Source: Plasmopara viticola
Lineage: Eukaryota > Oomycota > Peronosporomycetes > Peronosporales > Peronosporaceae
Assembly: GCA_001695595.3 (NCBI GenBank)
Contig: MBPM02000048.1
Coordinates: 186,001-250,000, forward strand
DNA length: 64,000 nucleotides
Reading direction: 5' to 3'
The notes below the pieces were generated by a model. It saw only the letters and a list, made by a program, of their open reading frames with translations. It made no database searches and was not told where the DNA came from. Shown piece after piece: positions 42,180-54,490 of this stretch; position 1 is the stretch's first letter, and every line of letters starts with the position of its first letter. The position numbers and the translations under genes were made by a program.

Positions 42180-44209
42180 ATGACGGGTCCCCGAAGGGAC
42201 AAAAATAATCGCCAGACATGGCAAAATGCTGCACCAAGAGCCGAATTTTTGCATCCGGCTGATACTATTTTTGAAAAAGCGAAAGCTGCTCTGTTGGATA
42301 CGGATCGTGACCCACAAGATAAACGTTGCGCTGCTTTAGCTGGAGTACCCCAGCAGGTCTCTCCCGAACTATGCCTTTCAATGTGGATTCCGGCTAGAGA
42401 GCTTACGTCTAGAAATAATGACCTCACTCATTTCAACGCCGCAGACACCGTTGTGGTCGTCTAATTTGGCCCATCTTCGAGACTTTAAAGCCATTCGTAA
42501 TGCTATTATCATTTTTCAGTACACCGATCGGAAGGTGTGTAGAAATAGGGGGGGTGAAACTGTGAATTATTGCGGTAACAAATTTAAAGTTCAATCTTAT
42601 TTCAAGCACAGTCACTGGTATTATGTGGACCTTCAGCGCCCACAAGATTGTTAAAGATTGATGTGCTGATCGAAGAAAGGCGGACGTTACTATGACCAGT
42701 GATTGGTCAATGCGATTAAATGGCTAACGTGTGCGAAAGGAATGAATGGCCAGCAAGAGAGACAGCAAAGAGTAGGACAAGGATAAACGCACAAATACAA
42801 CTTACTTTTCGGTTTGCAATCCCGACCACAAGTCCATTAGAACATCCTAGTAGATCCGATCCCGAGTTTATTTTATTAACAAAGATAACGCCTTAAATGG
42901 ACTTGATTATGACTGGTTTGCCCAAAAAGGTACACCTCCGGTGTTTATTACACCGGCTCATGTTGTTGGTGACCTTCGTTCACGCAGCTGCCGGGTTTAT
43001 TTTAATTAAAAAATGCCCCCGGTCTCAGTCATGCTGGATAAGCGGACCCCGCTTCGATTAATCTAGTTTTCAGGTTACGGCTTTTCGGTGGTTCACCACC
43101 GTAACAGGGCCTACAATAACGTGGTCTCTTCCTTTTTAAGGAACTGAGAAAAAAACCAAACTTGCAAATCAGAACCTAAGGAACCAAGTCGCAATTAAGA
43201 TGATGCTGGAAGCATTTCACCAGTAGATGATAGTGAGAGTGACTCAAGAGACCATTCGGCAATGAGTGACGATTCTGGGTTGGAATGTGAGCCACATAGT
43301 GGAGGATCACTTTAATTTAGAGCTCGATCCAATTTCCTCGATGGAAGACATTGAGCCTACAATCATGGCTAGACCAAAATCAGTCTGGCCAAAAGAAGGC
43401 GAGCCAAAATTTCCGGTGTGATCAATTGCAGCGGCTCATTTTTCGCCTGCGCGCATTCTTCGGGCAAAACAGTTGGTATTTAGTACCGTTGCCACCCCGA
43501 CTGTGGAATTGCGGCGTTTCCCTCCCTCCCAACGGGAAAATTCACCTAAATTCATTTATAAACTCGTACGAATGGCTTCGCGAAGGTTTGGAAGGACCCA
43601 TTATGCCGGACCAAAATATCATTCTCTGGGACACAAATATGGACCCACCTCAGTCTATGGCGTCTTTTGTAACGGTTTCTAGAGTGAGTGAAGAAACATT
43701 GAATTGGGCCGTATACCAAGGCAATGTTAAAAAACTAACCCTTTCTCAACTCTGCGCGGTCATTGAGAATTTCTTGGGATCTTTCACTCAAATTACTGAC
43801 CCAGACATACTACTACCAACGGTCCAAGCACAACCAAGCCTCCACCGACTTTTACTCGATTCGGAAGTGGATGCCAATTTTCACCACCTTCAGTCGAAGG
43901 CTTTTGGTCACGCGGTCTTCCGAGAGTTGGGCTCACGTGATTACCCATCGTCAGCCGATGGGTCAATATAAGGCCGCGTCTCAGCACTTTACCCAAACCA
44001 GATCGACTTTGACTTCCAGTCACTTTTGGGTCAGTTATGCCCAATTCTGGTTAAATTTAAGACTGGCCGAGGCCGATCTAGCTCTGCAAATTATTGCACC
44101 TAGCATCTATATGGACCCACTTAAATTGACTGCGCTGCTCGAGAAGGCAGCATCGGCACTACCCACTCGTCGTGGTTATTATGGGAGAAATTTACTCTGT
44201 CCGCCATAA
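42180..44209 (+). pseudogene. LINE-a ORF1 remains
   Basis: It starts at ATG 42180 (MTGPRRDKNNRQTWQNAAPR). It continues in another frame through RDFKAIRNAIIIFQYTDRKV and SYFKHSHWYYVDLQRP. Near 42920-43010 it reads WFAQKGTPPVFITPAHVVGD followed by LRSRSCRVYF. The last block aligns with ATGITSATWRVYFLSTTS of the LINE-c ORF1. A 206-codon frame (43351-43971) and a following frame with ADLALQIIAPSIYMDPL correspond to the ORF1 C-terminus. Nucleic-acid binding is the usual ORF1 role; it is inferred here. Confidence 0.65.
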
Positions 44210-44359
44210 TGAATTCTTCATTAATGGGAACAATTTTGGCTAGGCACTTCCCTATGAACTACGCAAGACTTTTGAGTATCTGCGCAAGCAGGCCACTTCA
44301 GTGGACCCCCAGGTTTCCATTTACCCCTAAAGTACAATGGACCCTATAAAGATACTCAA

Positions 44360-47106
44360 TTAATGCGAATGGATTAAACTATGTATCACAACGAGCCCTA
44401 AATTACTTCTCAAACAATTTTCACATGGTGGGAATTCAAGAAACAAATTCACGGGTAACAAAAGCTTCAAAAGAGCCAATTTCACCAGCTTCCCAGCTAA
44501 ACACCAGTTTTTGGTCTCACAATAATATGAACACTTTTACAGGTCAAGCTGGTGTTGGTTTGTTAATAACACCTACTTGCCCTATCCGCAACCTTCAAGA
44601 CGTTACGCGCCGGCACACCATTTCTAAGGATATCCTCTCCCGAATTCTCTTAATCCGGGGAATATTGAGTCAGATATAACATACATTCACGTACGATATG
44701 CCCCAGTTCAGCCGGGACGCCGGGCTGAATTTTTTTAAAAAATTTCCACGTCATTTTGAAAAATACAATCACCATATTGTTCTGGGGGACTGTAATACCG
44801 TCATTTCCAGCCAACTAGATCAGGCACGACACAGCAATCGAAATCGTCTTCAAGGGCGCAATAAATTACTCGAGTGGATGAGTTTAATCCGTTTGGTCGA
44901 CCCTTGGCGACTTCAAAACCCCGATCTTTAACAAATAAGCCCCAACACAAGTTCAAGAATTGACTATATTTTTGTCAGCTCTCAACATTTTCATATGGGT
45001 TTTCGGGATATTCATCACGATTTTTAAAAGGCCTGGCTGGAATTGGCGACCATACCGGAATTTCTTTCCGACTTGGCTGTTCAATCTTCAGACCGCCAAA
45101 AAGGGCTCCATGGAAATGCCCAATTTGGGTAATCCAGTCGAAATTATGGTCTTCAAAGTCAATCGTCTACTCACTCAATTAGTGGCCCTCACTCAATTTG
45201 TGACTCCGACTCACTCAATGATTCGACCCGTACAGTTATTCGCTTTGCTGATGACTACACCGGACTCCTTCATGATTTACGCCATACCAGTTGTTTCTTA
45301 AAATTGGATGAGACTAAATACGGCTAAGACAGCAATCCTTCCCTTTCAACCTTGGACTGCGAAAAATGAGCCATTACGACAAAACCGTCATCACTGGGAG
45401 TTGTTGTGGCAGACAATAATGCCTGCACCAAACTTTTGGGTATTTATTACGAACCAACTCTTTCGGATGCTAATCGACTCCAGCATCTTATCGTGGGAAT
45501 GGAATACCGGTGTACGCTATGGCTTCGCCGCGCAAGGATCAATTTGTTATTTTTTAACGAATAATTCGACCTGTACTATGGTACACGGCCAGTGTTTGCT
45601 ATACTCCGTCCTCTGGCTTTTAAGATCAGCTTTCACGACTAATGTCACACTTCATGTGTCGTTTTAAGTCTTCCAACGCTCTGACCCGCGAATAGTTGTT
45701 CCTCCCTCAAAGTCAAGGTGGACTACCTTAGACTCCATTAAAAGTCTTCAACTTCACATGCTATGAAAAGTGATTTTAGCTGGCAGGATGCCAGCTAACT
45801 TACCATCTTGGGCGGATCTAATTATTCGACTTTTCGATGAAGCAATTTCGCCTTGAGGGCAAGACTATGATATTCTTTACGCCCCCATTTCTATTGGCCC
45901 GGACCACGTGGTATCACACCGTTTCCATCGCTGGACAAGTCTTGGGTCGTATTGGCACTTCGTACTTTTTACATGGCATACTCAAATTCGCAAAAAACTT
46001 ACAAGGCTTCAGGTCAAATTTGACAGGCTAACCATGCCCATTCTAAATACTGTGGATATTACCTTCGGCAACTGTGGTAGAACTCTAGCTACAAGGCCAC
46101 TGGGGTTAGTAAAATTACTAGCTGCCCAAGGAATTTTTAAGCCGGCGCAACTATACAAGGCTTGCCCAACACCTATTACGGCTACAAAGCTTTCCCGTTT
46201 ATTAAGCCAATTTGGCTCGGGGTGGATTGTCAGCGCGATTTCATGCAAGAATATCTTGGACAAAGCCGGCTCTCTGCTGCGTTCACTAGACCCTTATCCA
46301 ATAGGGCCTAGTCAAGTGCCAAAATTTTACGCCGCACATTACACCTGGACTTGTGATACTTATGAAATATCCGAGCTAGGTGTGACATAAATTTGAAAAG
46401 TTTTAATGAAATTTAATTCACCAGCATTGCCCCTTTCTCGATTCGGCGTCTCAGGTAGACCTGATACGACTATGTGGGCCCGTGACTACAAACTGGGTCG
46501 ACACGTCTAGCCAATCTACTCCGACCTTCTTTATCGGCTCTAGCACAACGCTTCATTTCTCGGTTATCGTCCTCAGCATCTTACTGCTGCAGTTTCAACC
46601 TGCTATCATGATTGCGATATTCTGGAAATGCCCCACACTTATTTTGGTATTGCGATTTTGCGACTCAACTTTGGTCTAAATGCTCAATGCTTTTCGAGGC
46701 TTTTTTGGGCCACACTGGAATGGGAGTCAGTCCTAATTTTAAACTTGAACCAACCGACCATTCCAAGTCACGTTACGGTTATAGTTTATTTGTGATTTTC
46801 CTTATTGTTCGAGTAGTGGTTCTACGTTACTTGTGATTGCACAGGAACTTTATTCGCTTTCACGAGTTTCGTGCTACCATCATCGAAGTTATCGCTCATG
46901 TCGAGGCTGTTGTAGTGCTTCACATACAACACTTCTATCAAGACTTATGCTGCAAAAGTCTAGGCCATTTCAGTGCCAAACTGCGGCAATTACTTGAGTT
47001 GCTGACCAGGCTGAAAATTGCCAGCAATCTACAGCTGGAATTTCACAATGAAGACGTAGTGCAGCAAAATAACGCTTCGGCACAATCTTTTTACTATGGA
47101 AATTAA
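44360..47106 (+). pseudogene. LINE-a ORF2 remains (endonuclease, RT fragment, zinc-binding tail)
   Basis: The endonuclease part shows MVGIQETNSR (about 44425) and HHIVLGDCNTVISSQLDQA (about 44770-44825). SRIDYIF- and GIGDHTGISF-type blocks follow near 44950-45070. The RT catalytic box IRFADDYTGLLHD occurs already at about 45235-45275, only about 200 bp after the endonuclease end, so the front of RT is deleted. Later come LNTAKTAILPFQPWT and an RT zinc-binding-type tail near 46600-46720. Many stops. Confidence 0.7.
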
Positions 47107-47912
47107 CTCGGAGCATTATTGCTAAATCATGCCCTCAGCATTACCCTGGACCCTTTTAGCAGCCGCCACAATTGGGTCCTATTCTAGCTGAGAGGATGAC
47201 CCTCTTAGCTCCTTTGCTAGAAAAAAGAGTAGTTTAAAACAAAATTATGTTTTAAGCTTGCTTTCGGCCTTTCGCTCTTCCGGCCTTAGCCCCTTTTGAA
47301 CAATTTGGCATTTTTGGCTTTTCGTCTACTAAGGGTTATTTATACCTGGAATTAGTCGTAGCCAATAAGCTAATTGCGCCTATTTGAGGCCACAGGTTAA
47401 CCCGATCTACGTCACATCTTACATACCGATTTGGTGGGTCCACTGTCAAGTTAGCGATCCTTGCAGCCTTCCGCCACCCAGTATTACAGTCGCTCCCAAT
47501 TTGCATTGGGCTTCGTCAAGGTGTTGTCTACCCTTTAGGGGCTTCGCATACCGATGTCTCATGGCTAGGTGTTGTAACGATCTCCTCACGACAGTGCCTT
47601 TGGCATTTATCGCGAGCTATCGACTTTTCGACTCCTCAATTGTAATCCCCCAAATAGCATCACCTGTCACTTTTCGTCCACTAGATTTGATACCGACTTG
47701 AAGCAGAAATAGTAAAACCACTGCTTAAAAAAACCGCTATGAAAACAACGGAATTTCGATGATTACTGTGGATGCATCTTCGACTCCATATATGACTTAT
47801 AGTTTGTATGCCTGCTGTCCCCGATTTGCAGTTTTAATTTACTTTGGTATACTTCTAGATACACAACAGTAGCTAGGCAACTTGCTGGATAAAAGTGTAA
47901 TGAAATTTGTTA
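47107..47912. other. Spacer with possible further LINE fragment
   Basis: One frame near 47400-47560 reads FRHPV...IGLRQGVVYPL, faintly like the GxRQGxPLSP block of LINE reverse transcriptase. The similarity is too weak to call a feature on its own. Confidence 0.3.
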
Positions 47913-48007
47913 AACTAATGCTATCATTATTTGACGTCATATACAGGTACCCTACCGGTATTTTACCGAAATACCTTTACATGCAGAAACATACACATTA
48001 CACACGG
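47913..48007 (-). repeat. Copia LTR fragment
   Basis: About 65 bp match the outer part of the 37306-37544 LTR (TTTGACGTCAT, CAGGTACCCT, CCGAAATACCTTTAC). They are followed by about 30 bp of adjacent internal sequence (AACATACACATTA). One TGACGTCA site is intact at 47932-47939. The rest of that element is missing, cut off where LINE-b begins. Confidence 0.75.
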
Positions 48008-48099
48008 CCACAGCATAACCTTCAACACTGCCAGCTGTCTTTTGCTAAATGAAAATCAGAAGCTTGTAAGATCTTACTTGTATTTAATTGCAATGATAT

Positions 48100-50714
48100 C
48101 AAAACAAACGCTCTTGTAGCCCGCATGCAGTCGAAGAACAGGTGTTGCTCCATCTCGATCGCATCACAGCCATCGCGGACACAGATTCGGATACCTGGAC
48201 GTGATGCTTCCACGAACCAAAGGCGTGAGCGCACGAGAAGCAGCCGGAACGCGAGTCTGAACTGCAAGTCATCGAAGACCGGCAGTAAGATCTTACTCAG
48301 TCTTCTGCCGTGCTTGGCGAATGCCTTGACCCGCTGCGCTGAGAGAAGATTGCCATCGGATGTGGCTTGCTCGGTAACTGGAGTGTCCAGACGACTTGCA
48401 AAAGCGCCGATCTCGAATCGCCGGAATCAAGCACGTCCTCGTGCCGCTCGCACATCCCAAGCACGGGAGTAGGCGCCGAGAGCTGGCGTTTGACGAGTCT
48501 CGCACCAGCTGCAGTGCACCAAGTCGATCCACATTGCGTTTGCCTCGCGCTTTACCTGTACACCGGGTAGAATAGTACGAATGCGAAGTCGAGGTGGCGT
48601 TGGACGAAGTCATCACAAGTTGGCCACGCCTCACCCTCGAGTCGGAAGTCGGCAAGCGACCACAGGTCGAACGCGCGCGAGACATGCAGATGGAAGCTGC
48701 GCTGAGGCTCGGGGACCATCCCGAGATATCTCCGATGCGCTCCTGTCGTTGCTGTCCGCCCGGTCTTCTCTTAGTGGAGATCTGCGTCTGCGTGGAACCA
48801 GATCGGCTAGTTTAGATCATACATCGCGCGCTCGTTTGGGGGCAGGTCATGCCACGTGATCTCCCAGCGCGTCGTGTACCAATGCGTACACGTTGCTCTC
48901 CACCATGCCGACACTTGACCCCATCTGATGACCTTGCCGTGTCGAAGTGGGGAGATCGTGAGGAAGTCCAGCGCATTGCATCTGCCGTAGCAAGGCATCA
49001 CGGATGTCAGTAGCTCGACGCTCGTCGTTGCCCAGCTCCTCTCGTGCGTCGCACTCGCCACGCGCATGAATTTTTGCACCAGTAGAGCGAGACGCTGACG
49101 CTTGAGCTTGCATCGAGTCTTGGAATCCCCAATCCACCGTCGCTGCGTCGCTGGTGCGAGAACTCACTCGGGATGAGCTGCACATGCTTTGTATCGCGGT
49201 CTTGCTTGCGGCTCAAGACGAAACGGTTGGGCATCGACTGCCAGGGGTGCACAACTGTCTACGGAATCGCTACATGCTGTGTGTAGTGCCACAGACGCGA
49301 GAGCACCATCCTCTGTTCTACCAAGAGTCGACCACGAAGCGTGCGCGCGCGTCATTACCAAGCCTTGAAGCCGTCGTAGAAGCGTTGATCAAGAATCTCG
49401 ATGATCATGTTGTCCAAGCGCTTTTCCAAATAGGGTGTCCAAGTGTTTGACCGTCTGCGTGCGCGCAAGTTTATGGACGCCAGGCAGTGCAGGGCATATG
49501 GCATTTCGATTCAGCGCCAGCAGCACAGACTTGGATAAGTTGAGTTTTGCACCAGAGCCTTGGCAATACTCGTCCACGGACGCAAGCTGCTCTTGGAGAT
49601 TCACGACTGAGCAGGCGAGAAGCGTCGAGTCGTCCGCAAAGAATACACTGGTCACCGTGTGGTCTGTTCAGGCACACACCGTGCTCCTCGTGCGCGTGCA
49701 GCATGTTCCTGAGCGGTTCGATCGTGAGCACGAAGAGTAGCGCCGAAAGCGGATCACCTTGCTTCAAGCCGCGTGTCGGATACAATGCTAGCTGGACGTT
49801 GCCGTTGATCAGCGAGTGCGCTTGAGGGTTCTTGTACAACAGCTGGATCCACTTGATGAAGCCCTGTCCAAAGCCCATCTGCTCAAGTAGCCGGAACGTT
49901 TATTCCCAAGTGACGCGGTCGAAGGCCTTCTGGAAGTCCAAGAACAGCGCCCATGCCTCTTCGTCGCGGCTTGTGATGACATTTTGCAGGTCGGAGAGGA
50001 AGCGCACGTGGTGATGTATCGAGCGGCCTTTGACGAGCCCTTTTGGTCCGGATGGATCAAGTCGAGGAGCACGCCCTACAACTCATACGTCAGCGCTTTC
50101 GACAACACCTTCACATCGACTGGTATGAGCGCGATCGGCCGGTAGCTGCCAGGCTTGGCGCTTGAGCCCTTCTTGTGTAGTAGCACGAATGTTGACTTGC
50201 GCTGAGATGCCAGGAGCTCGCCACGTCTAAGTAGGTCTAAAAACACATTCGCCAAGCACTCGCCGAACACATCTGGCGCCACCTTGTAGAAACCAGCGGT
50301 CAAGCCATCCATCCATCTCCGACGATGACGCCGCCTTCATATGCTTGATCGCACTTGCGAGGTCTGCTGCTGTTTACTCAGCGTCAAGCATTTGCAGTCA
50401 GGGTCCGAGACAAAGCACGCGACCGAGTCGAGAAGCTTGCACTGCATGGCGTCGTCGGGTGGAGAAGCTCTTCCTGTCGGACTGCCAAGGTCTCCCATCT
50501 TGAACCCCCATTGGTCCAGGAAACGGAGCGAGGTCTCGTGAGGGTTTGTCGAGACACTTCCACTCAGTGTCACGACTTCCTCGATCGAGACTCGTCGCAA
50601 GCTCGTGTCCAGCAGACGGAAGAAGTGCTTAGTGAACTTCTCGGAGTTGGCGGCTTGGAAGTCGAGCGCAGTGTCTTGGTTGTACTGTGCTGTGCAGCCG
50701 AGGTACTTTAGCAA
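48100..50714 (-). pseudogene. LINE-b ORF2 without endonuclease
   Basis: The first recognisable block is YNQDTALDFQAANSEKFTKH, equal to the linker after the endonuclease in LINE-d. RT follows: MDGLTAGFYKVAPDVFGECL (about 50255-50312), LHKKGSSAKPGSYRPIALIP, then ALYPTRGLKQGDPLSALLF (about 49740-49800) and VFFADDSTLLA (catalytic FADD, near 49630). DEYCQGSGAKLNLSKS is near 49550. The tail keeps IRICVRDGCDAIEMEQHLFF (about 48140-48200). Frames change repeatedly. Sequence unrelated to LINE-d begins after DCMRATRA. Confidence 0.8.
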
Positions 50715-50759
50715 CGGGTGGACAAGCCGCCCGCTACTGCCATTGCGAGACCGCTAGCA

Positions 50760-53328
50760 TCCACGCAGACCTTCGGCACCGACGACTCTACCGGGTTGTA
50801 GCCGTCAAATTGGCGCAGCGCCACTAGGTCATCGAGCAAGTGACCCTACTTCTGTACTTCACGCCAATGCTGCATGCAGTGTGAGCAGGCTGACCCGTAA
50901 ACTACTGGACCCAATGATCGTTCTTAACAACGTCGGCGCGATCGACATGACCGCGAGCTCGGACATGCCGAGCGCCTTGGACGCGCACGACAGCTCTATG
51001 GTCGCGTCTGTGTGGGTCCACCACTTAGCACACTCCTTGAAGCTGTCTTGACGCTTCGACAGCACCGACATGCTTATGGCGCGCTTCTACTTCGTCACGA
51101 ATGTTGTGTCGTCGTCAGGATATGTCGCGCACAACAAGGAATTTATCGCGTGAAGCTGCGTTAGCTCCTAGATTGATCTGCCGTCACCATCCATCGCGAG
51201 TGACAGTGTGCTGTTGAACGCCAGCGGACAGGCAGCGGCCAACTTCATGATGAGATCGAAGTGAGTCGCATTCTCGATGAGCTTCACCATACCAAAAACC
51301 TTTGCGTCTGCTTCTGCGAGAAGGCCCAGGATAATGTTGAGCAGCGCTGTGTTCTCATCGTTGATTATCGACTCGGTCACCGCGAGTATCGGCGACGCCT
51401 TGGTCGCCTTTTAAATCTTTGTTTGGTGCTTCTCGACAAAGAACGCCGACTCCGTTGCGGTCTTCACCGCCTCTGGCCGCTCCACGTTAGTCGATAGGAC
51501 TCGCTTGTGCACGCCGTGCTTCTTGTCCGCGGTGGCGTTTTTGACCACAAGCTCGACTTCCATCGACTGGAGTGCTTTGAAGTAGTTTGCAGTCTCGACG
51601 CCATCGAGAGGCTGCAGTTGCTGCTTCGTGAGCAGAGCAGTGAAGCCGATGTCACTGTATCCACGATTCCTTTCATTATGAACCGTCGAGAAGCCGTCCG
51701 AGTTACCACCATTCGTCAAGAGCATGAGCGAAGCTTTCGTCTTCCCTTTTGGACTGCCGGGGGGGGGGATCTTGCCGTTGGATTCTTTGAACGTTGAGAT
51801 CGACAGTGTCGTCTTGGGTGCTTGGGATCTTCGCGAGCTGGTTGGTGCCAGGATGCAAGCCATGTGGAGCTCCGTTCTGGAGCTTTCCATTGCGCTTCTT
51901 GGATTCCTCAACTGCCTTCTGCAGCGATGTCATTCGCTTGCCGTTCGTCGCTGCTTGCGCAGGGATCGTCGGCATAGCTTGCTGCTGTTACGAGGGTTGC
52001 TTCGACGTCTGTGACGACGACGACGACTCGGCCGGAGGTCTCGACGCGAGAAGACTTCGTTGCTTGTAAGCAGGTCGATGCCGTGGAGCGAGCGATAACC
52101 ATACGGCAGATGCTCGGACCGAAATGGTGCGCTCTTGCCGTGAGCTGGGTGCAGCTTGTTGTCGAACAGAATCTGGTCGCATACCGAGCCGTTCACCATC
52201 AGCGGCTGTGGACTTGTGTTCGAGAGGAAGGATATTCGCCGCGTCAACGAGGTGATGCCGATTGCCATGTTCATCACGCGGAACGCTTGCACCCAAGGAT
52301 AAAGAGCCGATACAGGATCGCGTCCGTGTTGGTGTCCGATTCGACGTTGGAGATGTCGAGGAAGTACTTGCCTGCGAGAACGTCAAACTCCTTGGACAAG
52401 AAGGCACCGCCCAAGATGTTCACCTTCGTGCGCTCGAGATTGAGGCAGGCTTCCTGTGATTTGATCCTTACGCGTAGGTTGCCGCCAGGGAGCTTCGACA
52501 CTTGGCCGATCGCGTGCTCGCTGTACAGCTTCTCAAGCGCATCGTTTCCGTGGTGCAAACCAGCCTGTGAAGTTATGACCCTCTGCAGCGGAGTCTTTTA
52601 GAAACTGCTTCCCGTGTCGATCATAATGTTGTAACGCGCGCGGGGCAATCTGTACGGCCGCGCTTGCTCCATCTGCGAGGCGATGAGCGACCAGCCACGC
52701 CCAGCAGTGTACTGGCGCTCGATTGACTCGACGTCGCATGCGAGCGGCTTTGGCGTCTCGATGCGGCTTCGCTTCGATTCGACTTTGGCTTCGTCACGCC
52801 GGATGGTCTCCTGCTCTCGCAGCAGAGCGGCCATCGTCGGACGCGTGTCGACAGGTGTGGTCGACGCTCTTTCATTCGGAGGCGGCTCCATCGACTCGTC
52901 ATCGTGATCTGCGATCACAGACGTGCTGGGAGCGACGGTGTTGGCGGGAGCATGGACAACGACAGACACGGCAACAGCAGCGACGGTGGAGACAGCATCG
53001 GGATTCGCATCCATCGGCTCGTCACCTGAGTCTTCGAGCACGGGTGTAGGCGGCACGGAAAGCGCGGACGAGGGATGCGACAAAGGTACGAGAGGCGACG
53101 ACGGCGCGGCCGAATGAGTAGCTGGCGAGGCGTTGTCAGAGCATTGGAGCCAGTCGATGGGTCCGAGGGAGATGGACTTTCCGAGGTACCCAGATTTCTG
53201 GGTGCCGTCTGGATTCTTGGTGCAGAGACAGGCGTAAAACCGGCTGGGTCGCGAGGCGGCTGGGCAGCGGGTGGCGCAGATGCGTTTAAAAGGGGGGTTG
53301 CGGCAATTGTTGAGGTTTGATTTGCCAT
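50760..53328 (-). pseudogene. LINE-b ORF1
   Basis: It starts at ATG 53328 (MANQTSTIAATPLLNASAPP). A Pro/Ser/Thr-rich N-part is followed by TPKPLACDVESIERQYTAGR and SLIASQMEQARPYRLPRARY, shared with LINE-c. It continues with HHGNDALEKLYSEHAIGQVS and EFDVLAGKYFLDISNVESDT. The mid region has the DxxLYRLFxxG and LMVNGSVCDQILFDNKLHP blocks. The C-part has ENTALLNIILGLLAEADAKV. At least six frameshifts. The C-terminal end runs directly into the ORF2 linker. Confidence 0.75.
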
Positions 53329-54490
53329 CTTTACTGGCGAGAGAGCGAAAAAGGTGGCTTGAGAAGGGGGGGGGGTCGGGTATTTCTGAAGAGTTCAGTT
53401 GTGGGGTTGCCGGCGTATTGAGAAGTGCTCTCGTAGCTCAGTTGAAGGTCGTCTTTATTTTGTAATATAGGCGAATGTCTTCCCAACTAGCCTGGCGTAA
53501 TATTTGTTCTAGACTACTCTAGTGTACTATATAATTATGCATTTTTATCCAAAATAGGAATCTACAAAAATTTATGTATATTCCTAAAAAAAGGAAAGTG
53601 CATAAACTTGTGTTTTTTCCTTAGTTTTGTTTTTGAATTTCGTCCAATCACTGGCTTGAGAGGGTTTCGGTTTTACACTTTTGCCCCCGTTTTGACTTCA
53701 ACGTCGGCCGAAAATGGTCTTTTAGACCTTCTATGCGTGGCAATATTGTACGGTAACTGCGGCCGATCAACAGCTATAACTTTGGGCAAATGTACAGCAC
53801 ATACAGCGCCCATTACATGCAAATTTTTCGCGCGTATCGAGACTCCAGGTGCCTAAACGAAATTCCGGTCTTTCAGCACACTGCCGCGTCGTTTCACAAC
53901 GGCGTAGCCCGCAGCTCAATCCGTGGGCCGACCCATAACTGGGATCGAATTTCGACCTTATACTTCATGAGGTAAAATCCCTGGCTTCTCATCCGTCATG
54001 GAATTTTTTTTTTTTCAGGCCTCACAGCGAATATTTTTTTTTTGCCTCTTTGGCCTCATAGGTTTTAGACCCTGCAGAGTTACCAAAATCACTGTGTTCC
54101 AGCTCCCAGGCTCAACCAAGAAACCCCTGGCTTCCCAGGGCGCACACGAGATAGAAGCTCCGTCTTCAACACAAAGCCGCTTTCTCACTGCTTTTCAGCA
54201 GGCACCGCCTTCTCCGGCCTCTGGCGCGACTGGCTCGCATCCGATTAACCTTCAGGCTCACCGTATTGCTTCATCAAGTCGAGGCTTGCGTCAACAGACC
54301 CCATAGCGACCCATACGTTCATCAAGTGATATGTCATCACCCGCAAGGGCAACCGGCAGGCTGCCCGATCAGGTAGCAACCTCAGCATCTGAAGGCGGAT
54401 TGTAATCATTCGAAATAAACTCAATATTTGCCGACATTAACCGTGTTTTTTCCTAGACGTTGCCCATTTTTTCCTGTGCGCTCCATCCCT
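53329..54490 (-). other. LINE-b 5' untranslated region
   Basis: This 1.16-kb stretch is similar over its whole length to 58012-59105 upstream of the LINE-c ORF1. Shared blocks include GAGAAGTGCTCTCGTAGCTC, GGGTTTCGGTTTTACACTTT, GGCAGGCTGCCCGA and the outer end TTTTTCCTGTGCGC. It therefore belongs to the element and gives its 5' boundary as about 54490. Confidence 0.75.

Larger units (their letters stand above)
42180..47106 (+). mobile_element. LINE-a: degenerate AP-endonuclease LINE, plus strand
   Basis: ORF1 and ORF2 blocks follow each other in the usual LINE order on the plus strand, in many broken frames. It belongs to a family different from the minus-strand LINEs to the right, although ORF1 shares two conserved blocks with them. 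A large internal deletion removes the front of the reverse transcriptase. Confidence 0.78.
48100..54490 (-). mobile_element. LINE-b: minus-strand LINE with internal deletion
   Basis: It reads 5' to 3' on the minus strand: a 5' region (54490-53329) shared with LINE-c, ORF1 (53328 to about 50760), then ORF2 without its endonuclease (50714 to about 48100). GC content is higher than in LINE-c. It is broken by many frameshifts and truncated in the zinc-binding tail at about 48115. Confidence 0.8.

Noticed and set aside
41921..42427. 168-codon minus-strand frame
   Set aside because: It lies antisense to the start of LINE-a ORF1 and has no motif; it looks like a shadow frame.
47384..47701. 105-codon plus-strand frame
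   Set aside because: No protein resemblance in its own frame; only a faint LINE-like block in another frame, too weak to call.
51753..53380. G-runs near 51760 and 53367 as regulatory quadruplexes
   Set aside because: They are single homopolymer runs inside dead LINE sequence, not four spaced G-tracts.
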